Notes under the pieces: generated by a model
What the model was told of the DNA's origin: nothing
Databases searched by the model: none
Seen by the model: only the letters and a program-made list of their open reading frames with translations
Shown here: piece by piece, positions 30,361-42,720 of the stretch
Layout: the number at the start of each line of letters is the position of its first letter
Numbering within the stretch: the first letter of the stretch is position 1
Assembly: GCA_019916065.1 (NCBI GenBank)
Contig: CM034234.1
Location: 17,561,520 to 17,625,519, forward strand
Source: Vitellaria paradoxa
Lineage: Eukaryota; Streptophyta; Magnoliopsida; Ericales; Sapotaceae
Reading direction: 5' to 3'
DNA length: 64,000 nucleotides
Made by a program: the position numbers and the translations under genes

Positions 30361-31672
30361 GGCCGTTTGGTAACCATTTCGTTTTCAATTTTTTGTTTTT
30401 GTTTTCATTTTTCTTGAAAATTGAACATGAAAACGCGTTTGGTAAATTTTTTTTCAGTTTTCAATTTTCAAAAAAATGAAAATTATTTTCAAAATTTTTA
30501 AAAATTATGAAAACATAGAAAATGTGTTTTCTCAATGTTTTCATTTTCAGTTTTTAATTTCTTATACAACTACTACTAGTTACAACCATTAATTACTATC
30601 ATTCACTAGTTGTTATCAATATCTGGCTACCGCCGCCACTACCTTCCACTCATCTCCAGTCACCACCAAATATATTATTATTTAATATAAAAATATTAAT
30701 TTAATATATAAAATATATTAATATATTAATATATAAAATATATTAATATTTGTTCAAACAAATATATTAATATATTATATTGAATAATAATATATTAACA
30801 TATAAAATTATATTAATATATAAAATCAATAATATATTATTTTTATTTATGTAAAAATATATTAAATACAATTTAATTAATAATTACTTTTATCAATAAT
30901 TAATTTAATATATTAAATATATTAATTACATAAATTATATTAAATATATAAATTAACCAAATTATATTAATTATAATTGAATTTAATTTGTTAAATTAAT
31001 ATAAAATTATTTTATTAAATTATATTTAATTAATAATATAATAAATTATATTTAATATATTTTATTTTTATTGAATTAAATTATTTTAATAAAGATATAA
31101 TTAAAATAAATACGTTTAACTAATTTAAATTTAATTATATAATTAAATTTAATTAATTAAATTAATATAAAAATAATTTAATATAAATTGATAGGTAATA
31201 TAATTAAATTATATTGCATATATTTTATTTTATTTTTGTTGAATCAAATTATTTTGAAAAAATAATATAATTAAAATAATTAAATCTGATTAATATAATT
31301 AATTAATTAAATCAATTACATTTAAGTAATTAAATTAAATGAAATTAATTTAATTAACAAGAAATATATTCTATTAAATTTTTTTAAAAAATAATTATAA
31401 TAAATTATGTTTATTATATTTTATTTTTATAGAATTAAATTATTTTTAATAATTAATATAATTAAAATAATTAAATTTATTGAATTTAATTAATTAACAA
31501 TTGTAACTACTAACTAACAATCATCGTTGCCAAACGTATTTTCTAGTTTTTGTTTTCTTTTCGTACTATGTAAATGAAAACAGAAAATTAAAAACTGAAT
31601 ACAAAAATTAAAAAATTGAACATAAAAACTGAACACAAAAACAGAAAATTGACAGTTTTATCAAACATGCCC
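30361..31672. mobile_element. 1.3-kb AT-rich MITE-like element with TAA duplication
   Basis: It starts GGCCGTTTGGTAACC and ends TTATCAAACATGCCC (reverse complement GGGCATGTTTGATAA). TAA is duplicated at 30358-30360 and 31673-31675. The subterminal TGTTTTCATTTTTCTTGAAA and GAAAACAGAAAATTAAAAAC are near-complementary. The interior is TTAATATATTAA-type sequence and non-coding. Confidence 0.78.
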
Positions 31673-31973
31673 TAATTTAACTTTTTTTTCTAGTGTTGAG
31701 TTCTTAAAATGGATAGCTATTATTGTTATTTTTTGTTGCCTACTATGACTCTTTAAAAAAATTAGTTTAAAATCGATTGCAAAACAATTTTAGATTTAAT
31801 TTATAACTAATCATAAGTATTAAATATTTTTATTATATACATCTACATTTTTTGTTAGTTAAAAGACGATGCAAATATCCTATTATTGATGAAAATAAAA
31901 GAAAGTAGAACTCATCTTAATTATTTCTGTTAACATATTATTAGAGATTTCTAAATTATTAAGGCTATAATAA

Positions 31974-32327
31974 GGTCTCATTTGGAATAAGAAAAAATAA
32001 AATAAATTGAGATAAAATATGGTTTTGAGTTAATTTTGGCGTCGTTTTTTTCCTAAAAAGTCATAAACTGTGAGAACAATTTTTTAAATCCGTTCCCACG
32101 AATTAAAAAAATTCACAAAAAATTACAATAATGGTACTTGTTTGAAAGTTTTCAACACGAAAAATACGATTATATAAAAAGTTTACACATTCAATTAACC
32201 TACTTTCAGATTTTTTTACTTTTTTAGCAAAATATTATAATTTTTTGAAATTAGTGATGGCGAGAAAATTAGAAGTAAAGGGGTTGTTAGAGATTTATAG
32301 AATTTTATTTTATGCCAAAACATGGCC
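31974..32327. mobile_element. 354-bp MITE-like element with TAA duplication
   Basis: It starts GGTCTCATTTGGAATAAG and ends GCCAAAACATGGCC, with TAA at 31971-31973 and 32328-32330. The left segment AATAAATTGAGATAAA-TATGG is shared with the copy at 30000, so it is a longer relative of the small family. Confidence 0.72.
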
Positions 32328-33434
32328 TAAGTGTTACAAGTAACTACTTCATACTATGGAGGTTTTAATATATCTAAAATTAAAAAAACTAAATATGTAT
32401 AATTTAATTATTAAAAATTGGAACATTACTTCTTATTAGAATAAATCTTAGACGATCACTAATTTGCTTAGACATCAAACTAATCCTGCAAATTAAGAAT
32501 CAATTTTGAGAACAGACAATTTAGTTTAATAACAATATAGCATAGAAAATTCATAACAATGTAACTTTTAATTGGTCAAAAGTTACTTAGTACAAAAATT
32601 GAAAAGAAATATTATGAGTGCTTAAACACACTCGAATAAGTCTATAATGAGCGAGATTATCTATTGTAATTTCTAAAATTACTCTTTATTTAATGTATCA
32701 CTTACTATATAATCATAACTAAAAATAGAAAAAAAATTAATTAAAATAAATAATGAAATAGACTCAAAATTTTAATTCTTAACCACCCCCCAAAAAAAAA
32801 AAGAAAAAACCTTTTTTTAGTTCTCCCCATAATACAACCCATCTAACAAAGAAAATATATATATATATATATATGATGCATCTAAAACTAATAAAAATAT
32901 AAACATGAATATAATTTGCTTGGAATCAACAAATTTTATATGAGCTCGATAACTTGTCACACATCTATAAAATGTAATGAAATATATACGTGTTCGTGTT
33001 ATTAATTTAGTATTATTATTAAATAATAAAGCTTGAATATTTAATAAATTGAGTCAAATAATGTTTAAATTTGATTTATTTACTAGGGTGATATTTGAAT
33101 GTCAAAAAAAAAGAAAAAGTTAATGTAAAAATGATATATGATAAATTTTAATTGGAATAAGTTAAAAAAATGATAACTTTTTGTATCTTTTGATTTTGTA
33201 AATATAACCTAAATAAATTTATTATTAGTTTTTTTTAATAAAAATTCGACTCGTTATTAAGATCAACGACTGGAGTCAAAACTTAACAGAACCCTACCAA
33301 AGAACTGTCCGCACAATATTGCAACCCAACATCTCCTCTTACCCGAGGTTACTTTATTTTAAGAGCGCACCGCCGGGTCCACCACTCACGGGAAGTGCCA
33401 CTGTATCGCACTCGCAGCCACACCCGCAGCCACG
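32328..33434. other. Intergenic, nothing recognised
   Basis: AT-rich spacer with a (TA)n run near 32855-32875. A more GC-rich stretch (about 33290-33430, GCACCGCCGGGTCCACC) has no ORF of note. Confidence 0.45.
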
Positions 33435-33632
33435 GATTGAGGGTAGGTTCAGTGTAGTTGTGCACCTGTGTTTAATCGGCGCATTTTTTAGTTATTAATT
33501 TTGAAAAAGTAAAAGTTATTTAACAGTTATAGTAATTTGTATAATTTGTACTCATTTTTATCCGTAGCAATCACTTAAAAAGTACATTTTTTTATGCATC
33601 AAATATGCACTGCACCGAATCTACCCTCAATC
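33435..33632. mobile_element. 198-bp element with 20-bp terminal inverted repeats
   Basis: The left end GATTGAGGGTAGGTTCAGTG matches the reverse complement of the right end, GATTGAGGGTAGATTCGGTG, at 18 of 20 bases. GTGCA and TGCAC lie just inside. It is non-coding. The target duplication is not clear, so the superfamily cannot be assigned. Confidence 0.7.
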
Positions 33633-34438
33633 TCCCTCACCACACCCACAGCCTCCTCTCTCTTTTTTTCTCTCTCTCTATCCTCTTATTTTATAGAAGA
33701 AAAAAATTAATTTGTCATGATTAACAATTAAAAATTTTGTTTTTATTAGAAAAAAATTAATTTTTAAATTTTTTAATTAATTTAACATTTTTATCCTTCA
33801 TAATTTAAAGAAAAAATTAAAATTTAGTAGAATAATTTAGATAATTAAAAAAAAAATTGAGTAATCAAAAATCAAAAGCAGATCGGAGCTTAAACTGCCT
33901 TGGACTGTAACATGAACAACTTAGCCTAATTTTTTAAATTAATTCATTTTAAATTTTGTAATCCAACTCACTCTATCTATTACAATTATTTATTTCTTTT
34001 ATTCAAGTTATTCTTTTTTAATGAGTAAAAATTAAATTTTCTTAATAACAAAATTTTATATTAACCCTAAATCTTAAATTCGCTACGTCAAAAATTAACT
34101 TTTAATTAGTGTATTGCCAAAATGGGCATTATTTGCTCAAAAGCATCCCCGCACAACACAGGCACAAACACACTAGTTTTTAACATTCTTTCACCAAACA
34201 AGCGTACAAAAATAATAATAATAAATAAATAAAAGAGTTCTCGTGGTCCTCACACGTCAACTCTCTCTTGCTTCTTCGACCTTTTTTCTCTTTTCCCCTC
34301 TCTCTCTCTCTCTCTCTCTCTCAAAATTCCCACCTCCCACCACCCGATATATCCTTACACCCCCCCCCCCTTGTTGGGTTTCTTGCTAACGGGGTACCTT
34401 TTTCTTCCTTAATTTCTTCGTTTCTTTATTAATCCTCC
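33633..34438. other. SPL upstream region and 5' UTR
   Basis: AT-rich upstream DNA followed by a pyrimidine-rich leader with a CT microsatellite at 34298-34322 and a C10 run near 34362. The SPL promoter should be here, but no specific core element can be called reliably. Confidence 0.5.
34298..34322. repeat. CT microsatellite in the SPL leader
   Basis: An uninterrupted (CT)n run about 115 bp upstream of the SPL ATG. GAGA/CT runs in leaders can bind BPC factors in plants. That role is not shown here. Confidence 0.8.
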
Positions 34439-37400
34439 ATGGAATTAGGTGACAGTAGCAGTGCTAGCAGAGGGGAGGTCATGACGAAGCAAAAAATGAA
34501 GGCGGAGCTGGCCGCAGCAGAGGGGGATGATTTTGCATTTCCGGGCATTATCAATCACGACGATGACTTATTGGGCAACAATAATTCTTCTGATCATCAG
34601 GATGAGAAGAAGAAGAGAGCTGGCTGTGGCGGCGGGAGTGGGAAGAAAGGGTCTAATTCCGGTGGAGGAGGACTGAGGATTTGCCAAGCTGAAAAGTGCA
34701 CGGCTGATCTGACCGACGCCAAGCAGTATCACCGGCGGCACAAGGTCTGCGACCACCACGCCAAGGCCCAGGTTGCCATGGTCGCCGGAATTCGACAGAG
34801 GTTTTGTCAACAATGTAGCAGGTACCTTAATAACCTACTTAAGGCATCATTTACAGTTCTAAATTTTATCAAGAAAAATACCCAAAAGAAAAATTAAAAA
34901 TTACTAATTTTTTATTCTATTACATAATTTACAAGATTATAATTTTTATCAAATTTTTTTAATTTTTTTTGTCACTTTAAACGCAAATTTGATTAATCAA
35001 TTCTTATAGTCAATTTTCTTTTACAATTTTTGCTTTACATCTATCCGATTGTTTGTAAAATTTGATATCGTATACGAAAATTGTAAGACTTAGAAAAAAG
35101 GCATAAACTATGAATACCGATATAAATATGAATATAAATATAAAGATAAATACGAGATTTAATAATTTTAAATGTATAAATATGAATATAAAATATGACA
35201 ATTTTTTAAGAAATAAAAATATAAATATGATGAGAATATGATAAATAATAAAAAAGTAAAATTTTATATTCTATTAACAGTATTTGAATATGGCAATATT
35301 TTATAATGCTAATTAATAAAGCAAATAAACATTAAAAAAAAATAAATAAATAAACACATAAATGTGAACTATTTCTTTGATAAAATAGACATTTACAAAT
35401 TACCCATGACTTATTGGTTGACGATGTGTCTTTTTTTTTTTTTTTAAATTCAAAGTGAATTTTTGTTTTTAACATTTTGGTTTCAAATAAGTACTAACTT
35501 TATAAAATACCTTTAAAAATTTTTGAATATTATATTTCAACCTTAAATATTTTAAATTTTAAATATTATATTTTGATTTCACCATTTTTCTTCTGTATTT
35601 GACATAAAAAGAAAATAAAACAAAAATTAATTAGATAAGTTCTATCGTGACCTGACGTGTCCATATTCGATTCAAATACGATATAAGTGGAAATATGTTT
35701 TGGAGCGTCAGTGCTTCGCCCTCACATTTCAAACTGATTTTCAAGATTGAGTTTGGCCATGAGTACTTCAACAAATTAGAAAAACTCATTCTTTAATCCT
35801 TCTTTTTTTTTTTTTTTTTAATCCACACACATGCTTCAATATTATGACTCCGTTTGAGGTGATAAAAAATTTTAAAAAATAATAAAAATATTAAAAAATT
35901 TTAAAAGTTATTCATTTTTTAATCTTACTACACAAATTACAAATTTACAACTTATTTTACTTTATCTTATTTTTTATTATTCCAAACACACCGTATATAA
36001 GAAAATCTAGACTAGGGTAAGGTTGTGGCAAATGTGGTGTAAGGATTGATGTCAAACTTCTAAAATTTCTTCTTCCTTGAAAAAAAAAAAAAAAAATTGG
36101 ACTTTGATTTAAAATTGATCCAAGTTGTTGTCTTTCAATTTTTATACGAAGGATAGATCCCTCACATGTCGGATCTGATCAGGTAATTGTGGGGCATTTT
36201 CATCAATTGGCGATCAAGTTGGAATTTCTTTTCTTTTGTGTTTTCTTCTTTTGGCTGTGGGGGATGGGGCTTCATTAAGATAAGGCCAATCCATTTTTGG
36301 CATCAATTCTATTATTTATTCATATATAGTCCACTTAATTATAAGTTAGTCTATCCTCTCTCTCCCCCCCCCTCTCTCTCACACACACATATGTGTAGAC
36401 CCGTGACGGAATTGTATAATATTTTTTATATTGAAAGAATAATTTTTAAATATATTATAAAATATTTTAGTAAAGTTATACAATTTTATAAAATAGTTAT
36501 TGGATTATTTTCTTATATTTATATTTTTTATTTGTGACAATGTTATTCAACCGATAGAATTTATTAAAGTTGGGTTTCTATGTTAATACTAAAAGTTTAT
36601 ATTTTACCAAATATCAATTTAACTCAATCTTATAAATCAAGATTGTCTCTAGAATATATATTAAATTTCAAACTTATCTGATTAGCCCAATTAATTTTTT
36701 TGTATTTCAAATTGTTTGTTACATTTTTATTTTTTTAATTCTTGAAATTAAGTTGGGTTAAAAATAATACTATTCTTAATTGTATTAAAATAATTTTTGA
36801 TTGATTTTATAAAAATAACTCAAATTAAAAGTATTGTTTTTATTAATTGTATATTATAAAAATAACTAAAATACTGAATTATTATTTATTGGACTTTTAA
36901 CGAGATGGTCAACACGGCTAGTTGAACTTTAAAATTTGATTTTAAAAGGAAAAAAAATTACTCCCAGCCTAGTTAATATTTTAGGCACTCCCGATTCCAA
37001 TTAATGGTAGGTATTTTTTTTTTTTTGTGTTTTTTAATTTAAAATATACTAGAATTATTATATTCGAATGGGTTAGATTTTTTTAAATTTAATTGATATT
37101 CAATTAATTTTAAATTATTTTTCAAACTTAATTATTATTTTTTTGTGTTTTTTAAATTTAATTCTTAATATGTAAATTTTGCAAAAATAATGAACAAATG
37201 ACAGGTAAATTTATTTTAAAAACTCATTGACTCGTTAATATTACTTAAAATCACATATTTCAATCTTAGTATTTACGTGGATAAAAGTGGGAACTTGAAG
37301 TCAATGGGAAGCAAATGGTGGGGACTTCTCATGAACTTTTACCTAATATTTGCTTTATATAATTTGGTTCAATGATTTGATCGCTGCATTTTATCGTTAT

Positions 37401-38357
37401 GTATACCACGCGCTGCCTTTTTAGTGTCTCTGACTTCAATGAGAAGCAAATTGATGTGGAACGGGTTCCGGGCTACATAAACCGGTTCAATTTGGACATT
37501 AAAAACCGTTTTGGTAATTTGTTATTGACTTGGATTGATTATGATTATATTTATATAATAAATATGTTAACATATTTTAATAGTACACTGAATCCAACGT
37601 ACTCTTGATTTAAACTCTTTCGATCGTAATACATAAGACACTAAATTTTAGTCGTGTAGAATTTTTGAAACACAGTATGAAATTTGTAAATTTAACGCAA
37701 AGTTTTATTTTTCAAAATTTTTCTAATTATTTTGAAGTTTAACACGCAGTTAGTTCTATCTTCAAATTTTAACACAATTTAAATATAAGTTTACAAAGAT
37801 CGAAACTTTACTTTGACAGTAGATTATCAACTTTAATTAAATAATTAACATTTGTTAGTCAAAGTTTTATAAAGACTGGGACTCTATTTGATTATGGAAT
37901 TCGAAGTCTAATAAAGTGCCTTCCTAGTTTATTCATTAGGATATCTAAGTTATTTTCTTACCTAGGCATCATGTAACATATGGATATGATACCTTTGATT
38001 CGCTAAAATACATATGCACATAGATAGATTTCTATTTTTTTTTGTTTTTTAAGTACATCTCAGTATTCTTTTGTTCTACGAATCATAATATTTGTTTTCC
38101 TTGTATTGTGACGCAGGTTCCATGAGCTATCGGAATTTGATGAAGCCAAAAGGAGCTGCCGGCGGCGTTTGGCCGGACACAACGAGCGTAGGAGAAAGAG
38201 CAATACCACTACTACTGCGATTGATTCTCACGCAGAAGGGTCGTCGAGCAGGAAAGGGACAGGCTCTGTTTGTGGGCAGGTTGATGATCCCAGGGGAAGG
38301 ATTCAGATAACCCTCCAAGACAATCCCACTAATTACAAGCATTTTCAGATCAGATGA
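34439..38357 (+). CDS. SPL: SBP-box transcription factor, SPL3/4/5-like
   Basis: A nuclear DNA-binding protein that in this family promotes phase change and flowering through GTAC-core sites. The exons are 34439-34821 and 38117-38357 (624 nt, 207 residues). The intron splits codon AG|G after CQQCSR, the conserved SBP intron site. The SBP domain starts at about residue 79 with [10 protein letters not shown], then [12 protein letters not shown] (zinc site 1), [19 protein letters not shown] (site 2) and [13 protein letters not shown] (nuclear localisation signal). The N-terminal 78 residues are acidic, then Gly- and Lys-rich. The short length, two exons and a miR156-type site in the 3' UTR fit the SPL3/4/5 clade. 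The stop is TGA at 38355-38357. The intron (34822-38116) is 3.3 kb, long for this clade. The exact member is not assignable. Confidence 0.95.
34822..38116 (+). other. SPL intron (3.3 kb)
   Basis: Donor AG|GTACC, acceptor CGCAG|G. AT-rich. It holds a candidate small MITE at about 35843-35994 (CCGTTTGAGGTGATAAA / TTATTCCAAACACACCG) and one diverged copy of the dispersed repeat (36895-37260). The ORFs at 36187 and 37399 lack domains. Confidence 0.8.
36895..37260. repeat. Dispersed AT-rich repeat, diverged copy A
   Basis: It shares the order GGTCAACA-GG, AGCCTAGTTAATATTTTAGG, TTTTTCAAACTTAATTATTA and TTTGTGTTTTTTAA-TTTAAT with 39990-40515 and 42230-42720. It lies inside the SPL intron. No terminal inverted repeat was recognised. 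Confidence 0.55.
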
Positions 38358-38419
38358 GTCCCTTTATTGTTATCATTAATAAGTCTCCTAATTAACCCTT
38401 CTGCTCCAAAAGCATAACC

Positions 38420-38439
38420 ATGCTCCCTCTCTTCTGTCA
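38420..38439 (+). promoter_or_regulatory. miR156 target site in the SPL 3' UTR
   Basis: ATGCTCCCTCTCTTCTGTCA lies 63 nt after the SPL stop. The perfect complement of miR156 is GTGCTCACTCTCTTCTGTCA, so 18 of 20 bases match, with an uninterrupted 13-base match across the cleavage centre and 3' end of the site. SPL3/4/5 genes carry the site in the 3' UTR. Confidence 0.9.
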
Positions 38440-39989
38440 GCCCAATTGCATTTCCCTAATGAAGCTAATATGTCCTGTTATCACCTATATATATATATAT
38501 ATATAAATAAGGCCATATATGGCACACCCACTTCGTGGTCTGAGGTAATTTGCTTGCTATATATATGTAGAGACTGATTATATGTACTGCAGTTTATTCT
38601 CTCTCTCTATATATATATTGTTTATTACGGTGGCCTAATTCCTAGCCTTTTAATTTGTATGCTGATGCTTAACTACTTATCTGATCTTAATCGACCCTTG
38701 CAAGTCCACCACTTTATTCCAAATATGTTGGGAGTTGCGCGTGTGACAACAATTAGATAGAATTCTCTATTAAAGTTAGATCACGTTTGGTGCATTGATT
38801 TTTTTTTATGATTTTTACTAAAAAAAATTTTAAAATTTTATAAATAATTACTCAAAGTTATTAAAATTTACCAAAAAAAAAAAATCTAGCATGCCAAACG
38901 GACACTTCATCTGACATAAAATTTACCTGGAGAAGAAAAATATGAATGCCTCAAATTTTTGATAACCATCCCAGAAAATTTCACTTGCGTATATTTCCAA
39001 ATCGGGTTGATTTTTATAGTGTTTGGTTTATCAAATGTTATCAAAATTTATAAAAATTTATAAAAAGTAATTAATTTTTTTAATTAAATTTTATTATATG
39101 TTATTTTTATACTAACTTTTTTAAATTTTTTTTATTTTTTACCATCCAAAGCATAACCATTCTCTCTTTGGTCTATCATCCCGATGACGCCCACTATTCG
39201 TCTGGGGATCTCTTTTTGCAAGACACCGAGGGCAAGGGGTGTCAACAAAGGGGAATCGCACGTGAGATCAAGTGTAGTGATATCCCCCGAAGGCTAGGGG
39301 CGTCTGGAGTTATAAAACTTGAGGTAAAGTATAATTTGGATTATTTTAGTATTTGGAGTGTAAATCACAAATGAAAAAAAGAAATGAATAGTTTCATTTG
39401 AATAAATTTGGAGAGATACTTTTTAATTTTTCTGTCAAAATTTTTTTAAATTTATAAAAATGTTATTAAGATTTATAAAAATTTTATTATGATTTATAAA
39501 AACATATAAATTTATAAAGATTTATAGAACTTCAGGTAATTCGAGATGAAAAAAAATTTGTAATGAATTACACAAATTTTTAGAATTTTTTGATATTTTT
39601 CAAACCTCCAAATGGGCCCCAACTAGGTTTGGTGTAAACCCGACGTTTATGATATATTTTATAATTAAATAAAAAAAATAAGAATGACCCCTTTTTAGAA
39701 AAAGGCTACTGCCTTAGTAACCCAAACAAAAAATCAATTTTGTCTATATTTGTATCAACTTTAGGTATTTATTACTAAGAATTGTCTGCGTTAAAAGGTA
39801 TGAAAATATAATTTTATATAGGACATAAATAGTGTAAAATATATATATATTTAAAATTTTGAGTTTTATGTGCATTAAAATTAAAATATTTATTTTTAAA
39901 ATTAAAAAAATTAAAATCTAAATATCACTTTTTTAAATAAAAAATTTTAATTTACTTTGTCTAATTGGCATCAATACATGACCAATTTT
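38440..39989. other. SPL 3' flank and intergenic spacer
   Basis: (TA)n runs lie at about 38486-38505 and 38600-38620. Two MITE-like fragments have CGTTTGG/CCAAACG-type ends (about 38783-38905 and 39010-39160). A 150-bp more GC-rich island at about 39170-39320 (GATGACGCCCACTATTCGTC, GATATCCCCCGAAGGC) has no recognised identity. No gene is seen. Confidence 0.45.
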
Positions 39990-40515
39990 ATAATATATAG
40001 ATATGGTCAACATGACCAATTTAAATATATTAAAATTTAGAAAAAAAATAATTATTCTCAAGCCTAATTAATATATAAACATTCTTTTTATGCTTTTAAT
40101 TTGAAAATACTAAAAATTATTATTAAGAGATAAACAATTTTTAAACATTTTTCCAAACTTAATTATTATTTAGACATTTTCTTTGTGTTTTTTAATTTAA
40201 TTATTAATACATTTGAAATATATAGATTTTACAACTATAGTGAGTTAATAATCAAGTAAACTTTTTTGTACGAATTCATATGTTCACTTTATAGTTTATA
40301 TCAATTAATATTATATGTCACGACTCTAATTGTTTTATATACAAAAGAAAAGGTAAAATTGTAGCCAATTATCGATGTGGGACAAAAAAAGTAAAATTTT
40401 AGTGAATGAGAATATATAAGAGACAAAGAAGGAGTAAAAGAGAAGTGTGTCAATTAAGATAAGAATGAAGTAGATGAGTAATGGTGAATATGGAGAGTGC
40501 CACTAAAACTATTCG
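39990..40515. repeat. Dispersed AT-rich repeat, copy B
   Basis: A near full-length copy about 525 bp long. Blocks shared with 42230-42720 include GACCAATTTAAATATATTAA, CCTAATTAATAT, TTTAATTTAATTATTAATA, TTTGAAATAT-T-ATTTTACAACTAT and TTTAGTGAATGAGAA. It ends in a purine-rich segment around AAGTAGATGAGTAATGGTGA. Confidence 0.7.
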
Positions 40516-42107
40516 CTACTATAAAAATATATAAACATCACAAATTTTAAGTGTAAATTGTGATGTTTCAGTTTCTATTTCAATAAAGAAAGAGTGTGAT
40601 TAATTTAGATGAAATTGTAAATCGTCTCTTTTCAGTCACGGCTTACAAACCTAATTGAAAACTTACAACAATTATATTTAAAGCGTATTCTTTTATGGTT
40701 AAAACTAAGATGAAAAGAATTTTTGAGTGATTTTTAATAAATTTTGATCTCCCTTTCTTTAATAAACCGTGGTCAAATATAGACAAATGAGTACATTGTA
40801 AAATGGATTAGTTTTGAAAATAATAAAAATTCACATAGCAACTTGTTATTATACCATCGTGACACCATGTGGCCGCCTCGTTATCATGACAACTTTATAT
40901 ATTTGACATTTTTTTGTTGTTATTGAGAATTAGACTCATGTCATTCATTTGAAAGTTTGTGTGATTGACCACTAGTTTAAGTTATCATTTGGATATATAT
41001 TTTACATATTAATATATATAAACCAAAATTTATCACTTTTGAAGAATAATTCTGTTAAGTTTTTTTATAATAATTTATTATCACTTTTGCCGAATAATTA
41101 GTAGTTAAAAGTAACATTTTTCTTGATTTATTGATTGGAAAAATGATAAAAAATTTACTTTTATTTAATTATTTTAACTTTTGTTAATAATTTGATATCA
41201 CAACTAATATATAGAATCATACGAATATTTAATAAATAATTTATGAATATCTATCATATTTAATTAAAAATGATCTTAAAATTTTTTCTTATTTCCCTTA
41301 AAATTTTGTGTATAACACATATTCAATCATGGCTCACTATTGATAATATAATTTTCTTCATTTTGTATTATATTTTTAATAGTAATTAGGCCACATTTAG
41401 TTTTAGTTTTAAAAAATTATTATTCAGAATAAAATATTTGAAAACCATTTAGGAATTGATTTGTTATTCGAAAATTAGTTCTAAGAAGACAAAAAAATGA
41501 AATTTTTTATTATTTTTATTTCTGAAATTTTATCACTTACTTGCAACAAAATATAAAATTATGTCATTTTTAATATAATTAATATTAAAGATATACTTAA
41601 TATTTATTAGATATTGTATATTTAATACTCATCTAATTATAAGTTATGCAAATTATGAAGACTACTCTCATATATTCATTGGTAAAAATTATTATATATG
41701 ATTGTAGTTTTTATAGTATATTTAATTAATTAAAATTAATAAGTAAATGTTACAATAAAATTTATGAAATCTAATTTAAATCATATAAAGTGATAAAACA
41801 ATTGTTTTGAGTGAAATAAAAAAAAAAGAAATAACAATGTTGTTATTCATTCTTTTATCTCGTTTTTTTTAAATATGATTTTTCTCACCTTTTTATCTCG
41901 ATTTTTTTTTTAAAGATGATTTCTACTGATCTTTTATCTATTTTTTTAATCACGGTTTGAACAAAATGAGACAAATAGTGTTAAAAGTAACTTTTTTATC
42001 TTAGTTTTTAATTAAGTTGAGATAAAATGTTTATCTTACAAATTTTTATCACGTTTTTTTGCAAAACTGTGATTTTTATAAATTTCTTAATGTAATCTTT
42101 ATCAATT
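40516..42107. other. Intergenic, AT-rich, no gene recognised
   Basis: Spacer between repeat copies. Apart from the short tandem repeat at 41855-41955, nothing interpretable is seen. Confidence 0.45.
41855..41955. repeat. Short tandem repeat of TTTTATCTCG-TTTTTTT units
   Basis: Three degenerate units of about 35-40 bp in the form TTTTATCTCG-poly(T)-AAA-ATGATTT. Low complexity, no coding role. Confidence 0.5.
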
Positions 42108-42222
42108 TAATGAATGAGAATAGACAAGAGAATAAGGAGTGAAAGAAAATAGTGTCAATTAAGATTGAAGAGAAGTAGATGAGTAATGGTGAAGATAGAG
42201 ATTGCCATTAAAACTATTATTA
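42108..42222. repeat. Dispersed repeat, partial copy C (tail only)
   Basis: It matches only the last roughly 110 bp of copy B: TGAATGAGAATA-A-AGAGA, GTGTCAATTAAGAT, GAAGTAGATGAGTAATGGTG and CCATTAAAACTATT. It lies immediately before copy D, so the two may derive from overlapping or nested insertions. Confidence 0.65.
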
Positions 42223-42229
42223 TTAATTT

Positions 42230-42720
42230 TACATGCTTTATGAAAAAAATATGATCAATGTGACTAATTTAAATTTATTAAAATTTAACAAAAATAATAC
42301 TTGTAGGTCTAATTAATATTTAGGCAATTTTTATATTTTTAATTTAAAAAATGCTAAAAGTTGTTATTCAAGAGAAGCAAAATTTAAACATTTTTCTGAG
42401 CCTAATTATTATTTAGGAATTTTTCTCTGTGTTTTTAATTTAATTATTAATATATTTGAAATATGTGAATTTTACAACTATGGTAAATATGGGTCCTTTT
42501 ATAAACCCATCTATTCATTTTACATATAATAATATTATATGCCATAAGTCTAGTGATTTTATATGCAAAATAAAAATTAAAGTTATAATTATTTAATAAT
42601 ATGAGGAAAAAGAGTAAAGATTTAGTGAATGAGAAAAGAGAATAAAATAAAAGAGAATAAAGGAGGAAAGTGTCATTTAGGACTAGAATGAAAGCCGGAT
42701 AGAGAAAATTATTTTTTTTG
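42230..42720. repeat. Dispersed AT-rich repeat, copy D
   Basis: A near full-length relative of copy B, with the same block order ending TAGTGAATGAGAAAAGAGAA, GGAGGAAAGTGTCATTTAGG and GAATGAAAG. It is non-coding. Confidence 0.7.

Noticed and set aside
38092..38342. Alternative-frame ORFs around SPL exon 2
   Set aside because: They overlap the in-phase SBP exon (FHELSEFDE...[13 protein letters not shown]), which is the supported frame.
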